This document shows positions 23,951-36,300 of a stretch of DNA of 41,583 nt, one piece after another (the first letter of the stretch is position 1; the number at the start of each line of letters is the position of its first letter). The translations under genes and the position numbers were made by a program. The notes beneath the pieces are model-generated. The model had not been told where the DNA came from. It did no database searches and saw only the letters and a program-made list of their open reading frames with translations. The DNA is from an uncultured bacterium (GTDB taxonomy: Bacteria > Verrucomicrobiota > Kiritimatiellia > CAIKKV01 > CAIJXV01), in NCBI GenBank assembly GCA_903824675.1, contig CAIJXV010000050.1:1-41583 (forward strand), written 5' to 3'.

Positions 23951-25078
23951 CTACGCGTACATTCGCCGATGCTTGAGGCACTCGTTGGCGACGAAGGACG
24001 TTTGTTCCATATTCAGGTGTGGATAGGCGGCCAGGCCGAAGAGGATATTATCTCCAGGCGCTGAATCGTGGAACATTTTAGCGATACTGGCGGAGATGGC
24101 GGGCCGATCCTCGAGACGGCCGTTCATTTGGACCAGGGCGGCCAGAATGGTGATCTTCGACCCCAATTGGGACCTGGCTTCCGCGATCGAATTGACATCG
24201 CCAATGTTTTTCAGACAGAGCGCGTCAACGGCATCCATCCGGGTTTGGCGGTAGAGATCGAGCAGATTATTAATGTGACCGCAGGAGTGGTGGGCATAGA
24301 AGGTGCCGAATTCATGGCAGGCGTCGGTAACCCGGTCGGTATAGCCCATGCAGAATTCCTCGAACATGTTCGGGCTGATGGTGGTGGTGGAGGTATCATC
24401 GGTGCCGTAGAGAACGTCGAAGCCCAGCGAGGCATACAGACGAAATTGACGCAGGTGGTTCTCTTCCATGACTTTGAAAAGCTGGTGTAATTCAGCGCGG
24501 TGGTCTGCCCAGAGATAGGCAATGGTTTCAACGCCGGTATAGACCCGGACCATCATTCCCAACGGGGTGCCGGGCATATAACAGCGGATCAGACCCTGGT
24601 CACCCACGAGCGCCTTGCGGTCACGGACATAATCGGCGGCATGGGCCTGGGGTTCGAATTCCTCATCCTCGAAAACTTCCGCCAACAACGGAAGGTCGGC
24701 GCCGGTTTTCACCAAATGTTCCTGGCAATAAGAGGTGCCGTCCTCGCGTACGCGCTTGTGGACTTCGCGCAATTCTCCGCGGGGCGTTTTGTAGATCGTG
24801 GTCCAGCCGTCACCCTGATCGATGGTCTCGACGGTGACTTTTCGACGTTTGTGGGTGATCGGCGGGCCGAAAAAATCCATAACATCGAGTCCGAGGTATT
24901 GGGAGAGAATGCGGGTACTGCCGTCGCCCCACTGGACCGTACCCAAGGCCTGAGCGAGTTTGGGCTCCATGCCGTCCCGGTTGGGTTGATTGTAAGGGTC
25001 GACATGGCAGGCGACGGGAATCCAGTCCGGTTTCTCATGACGGAAGACTTTAAGCAGACTTTCGCGGGGAGTGAGCAT
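23951..25078 (-). CDS. URO-D family protein 4 (HHSCGH motif)
   Basis: ATG 25078 has AAGGAA 9 nt upstream and gives the family-like start MLTPRESLLKVFRHEKPDW; an earlier ATG at 25102 lacks a ribosome site. The 375-residue protein has 'FDVLYGTDDTSTTTTISP'-like core strands and 'YAHHSCGHINNLLDL' with His264 and Cys266 as two zinc ligands. The third-ligand region reads 'LFGLAAYPHLN' with no Cys, so the site is incomplete or uses another residue. RQAGR is absent. It ends with TAG directly beside decayed repeats. It is the last gene of the minus-strand set MBL-esterase-URO-D5-URO-D4, with a palindromic element before it. Confidence 0.82.
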   Translation of the reverse strand: MLTPRESLLKVFRHEKPDWIPVACHVDPYNQPNRDGMEPKLAQALGTVQWGDGSTRILSQYLGLDVMDFFGPPITHKRRKVTVETIDQGDGWTTIYKTPRGELREVHKRVREDGTSYCQEHLVKTGADLPLLAEVFEDEEFEPQAHAADYVRDRKALVGDQGLIRCYMPGTPLGMMVRVYTGVETIAYLWADHRAELHQLFKVMEENHLRQFRLYASLGFDVLYGTDDTSTTTISPNMFEEFCMGYTDRVTDACHEFGTFYAHHSCGHINNLLDLYRQTRMDAVDALCLKNIGDVNSIAEARSQLGSKITILAALVQMNGRLEDRPAISASIAKMFHDSAPGDNILFGLAAYPHLNMEQTSFVANECLKHRRMYA

Positions 25079-25115
25079 GGGGCTATTCCTTGAATTAATC
25101 ATGCCGACGACGAAC

Positions 25116-25181
25116 GGCGCTCGTGTGCGCCTACTACGAACGTCAGCCTTTCCGGTTTGTAGTAGCGCCGTGTGAGGCGCG
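25116..25181. repeat. Composite palindromic element, copy 2
   Basis: Left arm GGCGCTCGTGTGCGCC (25116-25131) is itself a hairpin and continues into TACTACGAA. The right arm TTTGTAGTA leads into GCGCCGTGTGAGGCGC (25165-25180), another hairpin. TACTAC/GTAGTA pair around the centre, so the whole can fold as a cross shape. It lies between two URO-D genes and supplies the last codons of the upstream one. Confidence 0.75.
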
Positions 25182-26273
25182 TTTTATTGTAAGGCGAGAA
25201 GGGACTGGATGATTGGCCCACTGAATACTTTGTTCGAGGAGTTTCTCGCCCTCTTCTCGGGAGGAGCAATAGGTGGAGAGCATCATCCGGGAAGGGTCGA
25301 GTTCGCGGACCAGCGGTTCGATATTTTGCGAGGGGAGATCGACATGGAAAATCTTGCCCGCGGCCTGGATCGCCCGATACATGTCGAGGTGGCCGGGTCC
25401 GTTGGGCGGCTCATTGGGGGTGGGCGTGTATTGGATTACACGCAGATAAGGCAGGGAAAGGAGCCGCGGCAGATGTTGGCGCGCATCGCCGCCGTCGAGG
25501 TGATACCAGATGTTGCCCGTGGCCTGAGCCAGGAGATCGAGTTCCGGCAGGATAAAGCGGCCGTACAATTCAGGTGACATCATACAGGACACATCGGACT
25601 GGGTGCAGACAAAGGGTTCGGGTGCCCAGAATGGCATCCAGCCGGGGCATCCGTACCAGTAGTCGTTATAGGTTCGGGTAAGGTCCGCCAATTCCTGTTT
25701 AAGCTTGATTTGGTCGCGGCATCCATTGGTGATGGCATTCAACATCCAGTCGGGGTGATCCATCAATGCGATCAGAAAGGATTCGGCGCCCATATGCATG
25801 GAGAGAAGATCATTGGCCGGAAGGCCGCTAGCCTGACCGACGAGGAAATCATCGCGCCCCGCGAGGCGGCAGAGGGCGATATGGGCCGCCCGATGCTTCC
25901 GGGTCCAGGGGTTGTAGGGATCATGGCGGAAGGGCGAGGGTTTGGAGAAATCGACGTCCTGTGGATCGAACCAGATGGTTTCCGGGCTGAAGCGGGGAGT
26001 TCCGCCAAGGCAATTGACCCACCCGCTCATCAGGAGAACCGAGGGAACCGCTTCGCCGCCCCACCAGGTGTTTTCGAGATGGTTTTGAAAATGGGGAATC
26101 AGGTAATCGGGGTCGAGCCAGCGGGCTTCTTCATTCTTTGGCGTGGGCACGGGGGAGGCATTATCCACCGGTTGGTGAGCTTTGACGGAAATACAGGGAC
26201 GGTCGATCATTTCTCCGTGCCAGAGGGCGGTTAATCGTTTTTGAGCGTCTGACCAATCGGCTTTATATTTCAT
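25143..26273 (-). CDS. URO-D family protein 5 with repeat-derived C-terminus
   Basis: ATG 26273 (MKYKADWSDAQKRL) is preferred to the upstream start at 26363 because GGAG precedes it and the extra residues look unrelated. The 376-residue protein has 'GNIWYHLDGGDARQHLP', a His-x-Asp in the place of the His-x-Cys zinc pair, and Cys in 'MLSTYCSSREEGEKLL' near the end. 'WYGCPGWMPFWAPEPF' is a notable aromatic stretch. The last 13 residues (KRASHGATTNRKG) are read from the palindromic element at 25116-25181, so the original tail has been replaced or extended. The role in methyl transfer is inferred from family only. Confidence 0.78.
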   Translation of the reverse strand: MKYKADWSDAQKRLTALWHGEMIDRPCISVKAHQPVDNASPVPTPKNEEARWLDPDYLIPHFQNHLENTWWGGEAVPSVLLMSGWVNCLGGTPRFSPETIWFDPQDVDFSKPSPFRHDPYNPWTRKHRAAHIALCRLAGRDDFLVGQASGLPANDLLSMHMGAESFLIALMDHPDWMLNAITNGCRDQIKLKQELADLTRTYNDYWYGCPGWMPFWAPEPFVCTQSDVSCMMSPELYGRFILPELDLLAQATGNIWYHLDGGDARQHLPRLLSLPYLRVIQYTPTPNEPPNGPGHLDMYRAIQAAGKIFHVDLPSQNIEPLVRELDPSRMMLSTYCSSREEGEKLLEQSIQWANHPVPSRLTIKRASHGATTNRKG

Positions 26274-26426
26274 GGGATGTTTTTCTCCGGATGCATGGGA
26301 AATGAATGATAGCGGGGTAGGGGATGAAGTCAAGACGGCTGTGTTTTCGGGCTCTTTCTGCATTAATGCGGGTTACTGGAACTCGAGCCCTTTCAAAGGA
26401 AACTGGGGACAGGTTAAGGGAAACAC

Positions 26427-26502
26427 CACGCGCCTCTTGCGGCGCTACTACAAACCCGGGATCCTTACACTGTGGCGTTGGTAGTAGGCGCGCAAGAGCA
26501 CC
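26427..26502. repeat. Composite palindromic element, copy 3
   Basis: Left half GCGCCTCTTGCGGCGC, a hairpin, then TACTACAAAC; right half GTTGGTAGTA then GGCGCGCAAGAGCACC. It is the best match to copy 1 at 2944-3015, including the flank AACACCACGC. It sits in the 418-bp gene-free region before the URO-D5 gene. Confidence 0.7.
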
Positions 26503-26563
26503 GTTCTGCACGGACACTGGCGGCCCTTGGGGACAGGTTATCTGCGGGAGTCAGATGGGGCAT

Positions 26564-26594
26564 GGCGAGAATCGCCGGAGCGGAGTCCGGCTCC
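26564..26594. repeat. Double hairpin in the esterase/URO-D5 intergenic region
   Basis: GGCGAGAATCGCC (26564-26576) is directly followed by GGAGCGGAGTCCGGCTCC (26577-26594). The core GCGGAGTCCGGC also occurs at 6011-6022, so this may be another dispersed repeat. Short AGCCTA runs follow at about 26630-26660. Confidence 0.4.
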
Positions 26595-26691
26595 CACATT
26601 ATTCAGATCTGGTTCAGGAGCTTTTCTAATAGCCTACAGCCTAATAACCTATAGCCTATGCATTCTAAGGGATGCAACTGAAACCAGCCTA

Positions 26692-28680
26692 TTATCTCAT
26701 CCACGCGGTGATCAGGCCATTCGGCGATTCATCGCCCGGCTGATAAGCGAGTTTGATGTGGGGCAGATCGGCGCCGAGTATTCGGGCCGCCTCGGATTCC
26801 GGTAGAACTTTTTTCCGGGCATCACACGGGTTGATGAGCAGGAACCGTTTATCGGTTCGTTGTCGGATCCAGTCGGGAATATCAAATTGTTGGAGCACGC
26901 CGGCGGGCATTTGGTAATGAGTCCACGCTGGCTGGGAATGGGTGGCCAGCAGTTCAAATGCGGCGGGGAACTGATTGAGTACAATATTTTTAATGGAGGG
27001 TGTCAGAAGTCCCGCCAGGAGAACCGGCAAAGCCGCCTCTCCTTGCCCATACAGGGTGATGTCGCCTGAACCCCCCACCAACTGGGTCCGTGCGCGCAGA
27101 ACGGCTTGAAGATCGCCGACCTGTTGAGCCAGGGCCAATTCGCCATTCATTCCCAAAAGGTCGACCATCACGCGATCAATCCGGCACCAGGGATAGACTT
27201 CATAATCGGTGGGTTCCGGTTGTAATTCTCCGAACCCGCGCAAATCAGCACTGACCAGATGACAAGCGGAGAGCCCGAAGAATCCGGTAGCCCCCGCCAC
27301 CAGGGAGATCTTTCCTTGATCGGTGCATCCGACCAGGATTTTGTCCACCGTGGTTTCCCGGCGAACGACGAGGGCCGGTATGGGAAGATCATCGGGGCGC
27401 TGGAGGATAAACCGGTGCAGATTGGGCGCGCCCCACTGGGTCAGAGGCGGGATGAACTCCACTTCAACGGGCTGGGGGGCGGGTGGTTGCAACCACCTGC
27501 CGATGGATTCGGCAGAAGAATCCGGTGCGCGTTTATCAGCGAGTTCTTTGCATTGGCGATCGATATAATCCTTCATTCCAAGCGTCAGTGAGGCCGTCTG
27601 GCAATTCAGGATCTTCTCGTCGAGGATTTCGGTGTCAGGGACGGGAAAAGGGGTTGGGTCATTTCGTAGCCAACGAAGCATCCATTCGACCGTTTGCGCG
27701 GCCATGCGCGGGGTATATTTGTGGGGGCACTCATCGAAGAAGAGGCGAATGCGATCCGGGCAACCTTCCCGCTGGTAAATACTTTCAAGGTCCTGGAAAG
27801 CAGATTGAATGGCGGGTTCTTTGAACAAGTCATCCTGGCGCCCGGCATTGACCAGGCAGGGCAGGGGACTATGAGCGGCGAGTACCAGATGTAAATCCAT
27901 TCCGATGGCGATCTGGCTCCGGATATAATTTTCGACACAGCCGGTATAAAGACCTGAAATGAGGTGATCGCGGGCCGATACCACGCAACAGGTTGGGGCG
28001 ATACAGCGAACCCGCGGGTCGAGGGCGGGAATGAACATCGTGCTCAGTCCGCCACCGGAGACACCGGTGACCCCGATGCCACGGCTGAAATCCATATCCG
28101 GGCGGGTTTCAAGGTAATCCGCCACCCGGATGAGATCGACGAGAAAAAAGAAATTGCTCCAGAGTCCGGTCATGGCCGCCTGCGTTCCCTGGAGGAAGTG
28201 ATCATTATGATTTGCGCGTTCGCCGAACATGGGCATGTCGAACAAGGCGGCCGCAAAACCGGCTTTAGCTAAAACTTGGGGAGGCAATTGATGGTCGTCA
28301 AACCATTTAGGGCCGTGGCCGCAGGGGCAGAGAATGGGAGTGAGCGGGGCCGAGAAGTGGGCCGGACGATAGAGGTTCAGGCCGATGACCCATCCCTCAA
28401 AAGCCGTAAGCGCGAAATTTTCAATCGTGTAGCCGGGAAAGGAATGTTCGGCGACCTTGTTTATCTTCAAGGCACCCCGCCAGTTGGGCATGGGGGAAAC
28501 GAAGGCGTCCTGAATGAGTTTTTTCCACTGGCGCTTGACAGATTGCCATTCGGCCGGAGGCAGGTCATGAATCCGGTGCTGAAACCCGGAAAGAGTATCG
28601 ATTAAGCGCGATTGAATTTGATTTCGCCAGAGGAGTTCGGGGTGGAGCCCATTTTTTTTACTGCGAGTGAGCAGGTGCAT
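26692..28680 (-). CDS. Tandem alpha/beta-hydrolase esterase (acetyl-xylan-esterase-like)
   Basis: ATG 28680 lies one base after the stop of the MBL gene, so translation is coupled; in-frame starts further upstream would lie inside that gene. The 662-residue protein has a first alpha/beta-hydrolase domain with 'PILCPCGHGPKWFDD' (oxyanion strand) and the nucleophile elbow 'GVTGVSGGGLS' (Ser208). 'FDECPHKYTPRMAA' supplies the His. A second half (about residues 370-662) repeats the fold but its elbow reads 'LYGQGEAALP', with Glu instead of Ser, so it is probably inactive. Such proteins deacetylate or deacylate sugars. Acetyl groups on the imported glycan are a reasonable target. Confidence 0.75.
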   Translation of the reverse strand: MHLLTRSKKNGLHPELLWRNQIQSRLIDTLSGFQHRIHDLPPAEWQSVKRQWKKLIQDAFVSPMPNWRGALKINKVAEHSFPGYTIENFALTAFEGWVIGLNLYRPAHFSAPLTPILCPCGHGPKWFDDHQLPPQVLAKAGFAAALFDMPMFGERANHNDHFLQGTQAAMTGLWSNFFFLVDLIRVADYLETRPDMDFSRGIGVTGVSGGGLSTMFIPALDPRVRCIAPTCCVVSARDHLISGLYTGCVENYIRSQIAIGMDLHLVLAAHSPLPCLVNAGRQDDLFKEPAIQSAFQDLESIYQREGCPDRIRLFFDECPHKYTPRMAAQTVEWMLRWLRNDPTPFPVPDTEILDEKILNCQTASLTLGMKDYIDRQCKELADKRAPDSSAESIGRWLQPPAPQPVEVEFIPPLTQWGAPNLHRFILQRPDDLPIPALVVRRETTVDKILVGCTDQGKISLVAGATGFFGLSACHLVSADLRGFGELQPEPTDYEVYPWCRIDRVMVDLLGMNGELALAQQVGDLQAVLRARTQLVGGSGDITLYGQGEAALPVLLAGLLTPSIKNIVLNQFPAAFELLATHSQPAWTHYQMPAGVLQQFDIPDWIRQRTDKRFLLINPCDARKKVLPESEAARILGADLPHIKLAYQPGDESPNGLITAWMR

Positions 28681-28681
28681 A

Positions 28682-29434
28682 TCAGATCTCGAATCCCTCG
28701 CCGTCATGGGCGATGGCGCACGGAAAGGGCAGTTCGGAAACGATATCGAGAAACCGTTTCTCCCCGTCGCCATGCCATTGATTTCCAACATGGTTGAAAA
28801 TCATCCGTTTTACGTTGCACTTTTTAAGGATGTTCTGGACGATCCGGACATCAAAATGGGTACACTCACAAATGCAGGCATCGAAGGCTTCGTGTCGGGC
28901 CTCCTGGGGAAAATCGCTGAAGTCCCACTTGAGATCGCCGGTATGAAGAAACTTCTTCGCGCCGGCGGTCACCCGGTAGGCATAACTCGGGAAAGGTTTC
29001 TTTTCATTTTCGTAATGGGCGGTGGGAATCGCCGTCACGTTGATCTTTCCGTCCTGGTAGGTGGGTCCGGGAGTGGTTACGCCAAAGGACAGCAATTGAG
29101 GATTCCATTCACGGTGCATGGCCCCCATCCAGCCCAATAGGGCTCCGATGGCGGCCTCCTCCGGTAGTAAAAAAGTGGTGTGCTGGTCGGCCGCCGGATA
29201 TTTGACCAGTGACTTAATCAGGCCGGACAGCCCGCCGACATGATCCTCGTGCAAATGCGTGATGAAGACCGCCTTGAGATTTTGAAGGGGTAGTTTATTC
29301 CGGATCATCAGGGCGTTTACAGGAGCTCCCGCATCAATGAGGTAGAGATGCTGATCCACTTCAAAAACGGTTGCCGAATTAAACCGGCTGTGGGTGGGAT
29401 CCCCATGGCTGGTTCCCAACGTTATTATCTTCAC
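28682..29434 (-). CDS. Metallo-beta-lactamase-fold hydrolase (RNase Z/lactonase-like)
   Basis: Start GTG 29434 (MKIITLGTSHGDP) is chosen because GGGGGAAG lies 5 nt upstream and family proteins begin here; an earlier GTG at 29521 has no site. The 250-residue protein has 'FITHLHEDHVGGL', the HxHxDH metal motif, then 'FLHTGDLKWDF' and 'IFNHVGNQ' for the other ligands. The layout with 'SRFNSATVFEV' is of the RNase Z/PhnP branch rather than true beta-lactamases. It could open a lactone or phosphodiester of a sugar. It heads the operon with the esterase and two URO-D genes. Confidence 0.8.
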   Translation of the reverse strand: MKIITLGTSHGDPTHSRFNSATVFEVDQHLYLIDAGAPVNALMIRNKLPLQNLKAVFITHLHEDHVGGLSGLIKSLVKYPAADQHTTFLLPEEAAIGALLGWMGAMHREWNPQLLSFGVTTPGPTYQDGKINVTAIPTAHYENEKKPFPSYAYRVTAGAKKFLHTGDLKWDFSDFPQEARHEAFDACICECTHFDVRIVQNILKKCNVKRMIFNHVGNQWHGDGEKRFLDIVSELPFPCAIAHDGEGFEI

Positions 29435-29556
29435 CAACTTCCCCCAATGAATATTGGACGCACCGTTGGATTCTGCCGTTGTGATCGGGTGACATTCCAA
29501 TCTCTTTCGATAGACTAACACAGCCCTTCCTCCCGGTCCACTGGTTTGGGTTGATC

Positions 29557-29585
29557 TTGACTCCCACAGTTCAAAACAACAGTAT
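29557..29585 (+). promoter_or_regulatory. Putative promoter for the SHOCT-domain gene
   Basis: TTGACT (29557-29562) and CAGTAT (29580-29585) are 17 nt apart, 58 nt before the start codon. The -35 is strong, the -10 weak. Confidence 0.35.
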
Positions 29586-29643
29586 TCCGCGAACGGATCA
29601 TGACCCGATCAATCATTCGGTTTAAAGAATAACGGAGGCGCAC

Positions 29644-30288
29644 ATGTCGGATTTGAAGTCATTCCCAGACCAAACCGGATCGACCGGAGGCGAAGGCCCC
29701 CGCATTGCCAAGGCGATCGATTTTGTGACTGCCCTGCTCGTTCCCGCAGAAACCATGGACGCCTATGCGGTCCAGCGTCGACTCTTTGCCTTGCTGCACC
29801 GCCGGAGTCTGGTCTTTGCCACGTCCGGTCGATTTATCGGCATGACGCGGGGGCTTCTGGGCGGATTCACGCCGCAGGATGCGCGATGGCAGGACGTGCA
29901 GGATGTCAGTATCCGAGTCGGCATCTTCGGGTCGGAACTGACCCTCAAGGCTTTTTCGGCCCCGGACCTCGCAACTTCCGGCGGCCTTCGAACGGTGGTG
30001 TTCGGGGGGTTGCGAAAAGAAGAGGCCCAGTCCGTATACCGGATTTGTCAGACGCAGGAACAGGCCTGGCGCGAAAAACGGCGTTTGCGCGAAATGGAAG
30101 AACTTCGCGCCAAATCGGGCGGCATCCATCTGGGGGCGTCGCAAGATCTCGCCGGTACGCCCCCGGCTCAAGCCGATCACCTCAATGCCACGGCGCGTCT
30201 TCAACGGGCAAAGGAGATGCTGGAGAAAGGGTTGATCAGCGACTCCGAATACGAAACCCTCAAGGCCCGGATTGTCGCCAGTCTGTAG
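29644..30288 (+). CDS. PH-like plus SHOCT domain protein
   Basis: ATG 29644 follows CGGAGGCGCAC. The 214-residue protein has a central bacterial PH-like domain (about 40-130: 'RSLVFATSGRFIGMTRG', 'VQDVSIRVGIFGSELTL'), a charged helical linker (AWREKRRLREMEELRAK) and a C-terminal SHOCT motif ('ATARLQRAKEMLEKGLISDSEYETLKARI'), here described in two pieces: the helix pair and 'GLISDSEYE'. Such proteins usually bind membranes or oligomerise; function is unknown. It is the only plus-strand gene between two minus-strand operons and looks independent of sugar metabolism. Confidence 0.75.
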   Translation: MSDLKSFPDQTGSTGGEGPRIAKAIDFVTALLVPAETMDAYAVQRRLFALLHRRSLVFATSGRFIGMTRGLLGGFTPQDARWQDVQDVSIRVGIFGSELTLKAFSAPDLATSGGLRTVVFGGLRKEEAQSVYRICQTQEQAWREKRRLREMEELRAKSGGIHLGASQDLAGTPPAQADHLNATARLQRAKEMLEKGLISDSEYETLKARIVASL

Positions 30289-30332
30289 TGTTGGGGTGGA
30301 TCCGTGAAGCGGCGATTCGACGCGTTGCCACG

Positions 30333-34873
<4,541 letters not shown>

Positions 34874-34950
34874 GTCCCATCCCCTTGTCCCCTGACTTGA
34901 CTCGCCCAATTCGTCACGTCACACCTGTCTGACGAGATGACCTCCGGGAG

Positions 34951-36288
34951 TCAAGTCGGTGTTTCGGCTCCAACAACGCGGAGGGACGCCCCGGCCAGTT
35001 TAGCCCACGCGCGAAGCGCCCTTGCGTGGTGTCCGTATCCGATCATCCAATGATGGCCCAAGCCGGTTTCGTGAATCCAGGGAATAAGTTTTGCGACGGG
35101 CTGGCCGAAACGGACCCGGACGGGATTGCCGGGAAACACCATTTCCGTTGGCTCAGCGATGCCTTCCAATATGCCGCATAGATACGCATCCGGTTGGGGC
35201 GTGATGTTCACCAGCGTGACGGGCCCCGGCTTGGCGGTGAAGAGCGAACAAACACCCTGGCCCATCAGGCGCACGGAAGCCAGGCGGATGGTTTCCGGTT
35301 TTTCCGCCAGAGACCAGGAGCCGGAGCCGCAGTGGGTAAAGACCACGCTAGCTTCGTCGACGGGATCGAGCCAATCCGTGGAATGTCCCGGTTCACCGGA
35401 GAGGAGTTGCAACATCAGCAGCCCCAGGGCTCCATGGACATCGCCTTCGCAGGCGAAAGGAATCCCGTCATCGGCAAGCAGGCTGGCCGCCAGGCAAACC
35501 CGCCCCATGAGTTGCGGATAACAGCCCACAGTGACGGCATCCAACCCCTGTTGGAGGACCTGCTTTCGAAGGGCCTGGTAGACCTGCAGGGAATCGCGGC
35601 CCTCCGCTGATGTCACGTCGCATTGTCCGGCTTTCCGGGATAACACCTGCCATTGCGCCTCAAGCGGGGCGGTGGGAATATCCTTCGCCTGCTGAAGCAA
35701 ACCGGGTAAATCTAGCCAGACCACGCGGGTACCGAATGATTTCTTCAGTAAAAATTCATGGGGTGCGGTGTGCGTCATTCCGGTTAAATGATGGCCGGCG
35801 ATGCCGATGCGGGATCGCCGGAGCCGGGTTTGGAGTGCGGCGCCCTGACAGAAAGGTATGGATTGTGCCAGTACCGCGGGGTCATTCATCGGACCGAAGA
35901 CGGACAGATAAGGATGGTCCAATGCCTTGAGGAAAGCCGTGGCCTGCTGACATCCGCAGAGGGCGCCGGTTTCCATCCCCGGCAAGGGACGGAGGAGAAG
36001 GGGACGGCGGCATTCTTCGAGCAGATCGAGGATGAGATAGTCTTCGAACCAACAGGCGGCGGCCAGGGCAATGGCATCCACCCGGGTCTCCGCCCAGCGC
36101 CGACCGGCGGTGACGGCCTGATCCGGCGAGCCGATCGGATCGCAAAAAACGATTTCACAGCCGGCCGCCTCCAGGTTGCGGGCCAAGTCTTGTGCCGATG
36201 GTAACGCCCGGTTGGCACCGACTTCCAGCGGACTCGATACGGCGCTGACCCCGATCCGGGGTTTGATGCACCGGGTAGTTGGACTCAT
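34951..36288 (-). CDS. L-fucose/L-arabinose isomerase family protein (FucI/AraA-like)
   Basis: ATG 36288 follows AGGAA. The 445-residue protein has the three-domain layout of FucI-type isomerases: an N-terminal Rossmann-like half ('GCEIVFCDPIGSPDQAV', 'DAIALAAACWFEDYLILD'), a middle with 'PFACEGDVHGALGLLMLQLL' carrying the metal-binding Glu and Asp, and a C-terminal part with 'FTHCGSGSWSL' and 'HHWMIGYGHHARAL', where His residues match the isomerase site. It would interconvert an aldose and ketose such as fucose/fuculose or a methylated relative. That fits the fucosidase at 7.1 kb. It lies 12 nt downstream of URO-D7. Substrate is not certain. Confidence 0.75.
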   Translation of the reverse strand: MSPTTRCIKPRIGVSAVSSPLEVGANRALPSAQDLARNLEAAGCEIVFCDPIGSPDQAVTAGRRWAETRVDAIALAAACWFEDYLILDLLEECRRPLLLRPLPGMETGALCGCQQATAFLKALDHPYLSVFGPMNDPAVLAQSIPFCQGAALQTRLRRSRIGIAGHHLTGMTHTAPHEFLLKKSFGTRVVWLDLPGLLQQAKDIPTAPLEAQWQVLSRKAGQCDVTSAEGRDSLQVYQALRKQVLQQGLDAVTVGCYPQLMGRVCLAASLLADDGIPFACEGDVHGALGLLMLQLLSGEPGHSTDWLDPVDEASVVFTHCGSGSWSLAEKPETIRLASVRLMGQGVCSLFTAKPGPVTLVNITPQPDAYLCGILEGIAEPTEMVFPGNPVRVRFGQPVAKLIPWIHETGLGHHWMIGYGHHARALRAWAKLAGASLRVVGAETPT

Positions 36289-36300
36289 GAGGTTCCTCGT

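Noticed and set aside
23469-23981. A minus-strand frame containing HPERSRGI-type peptides
   Set aside because: These peptides are translations of the palindromic repeats and the antisense of the GIY-YIG gene, not a protein.
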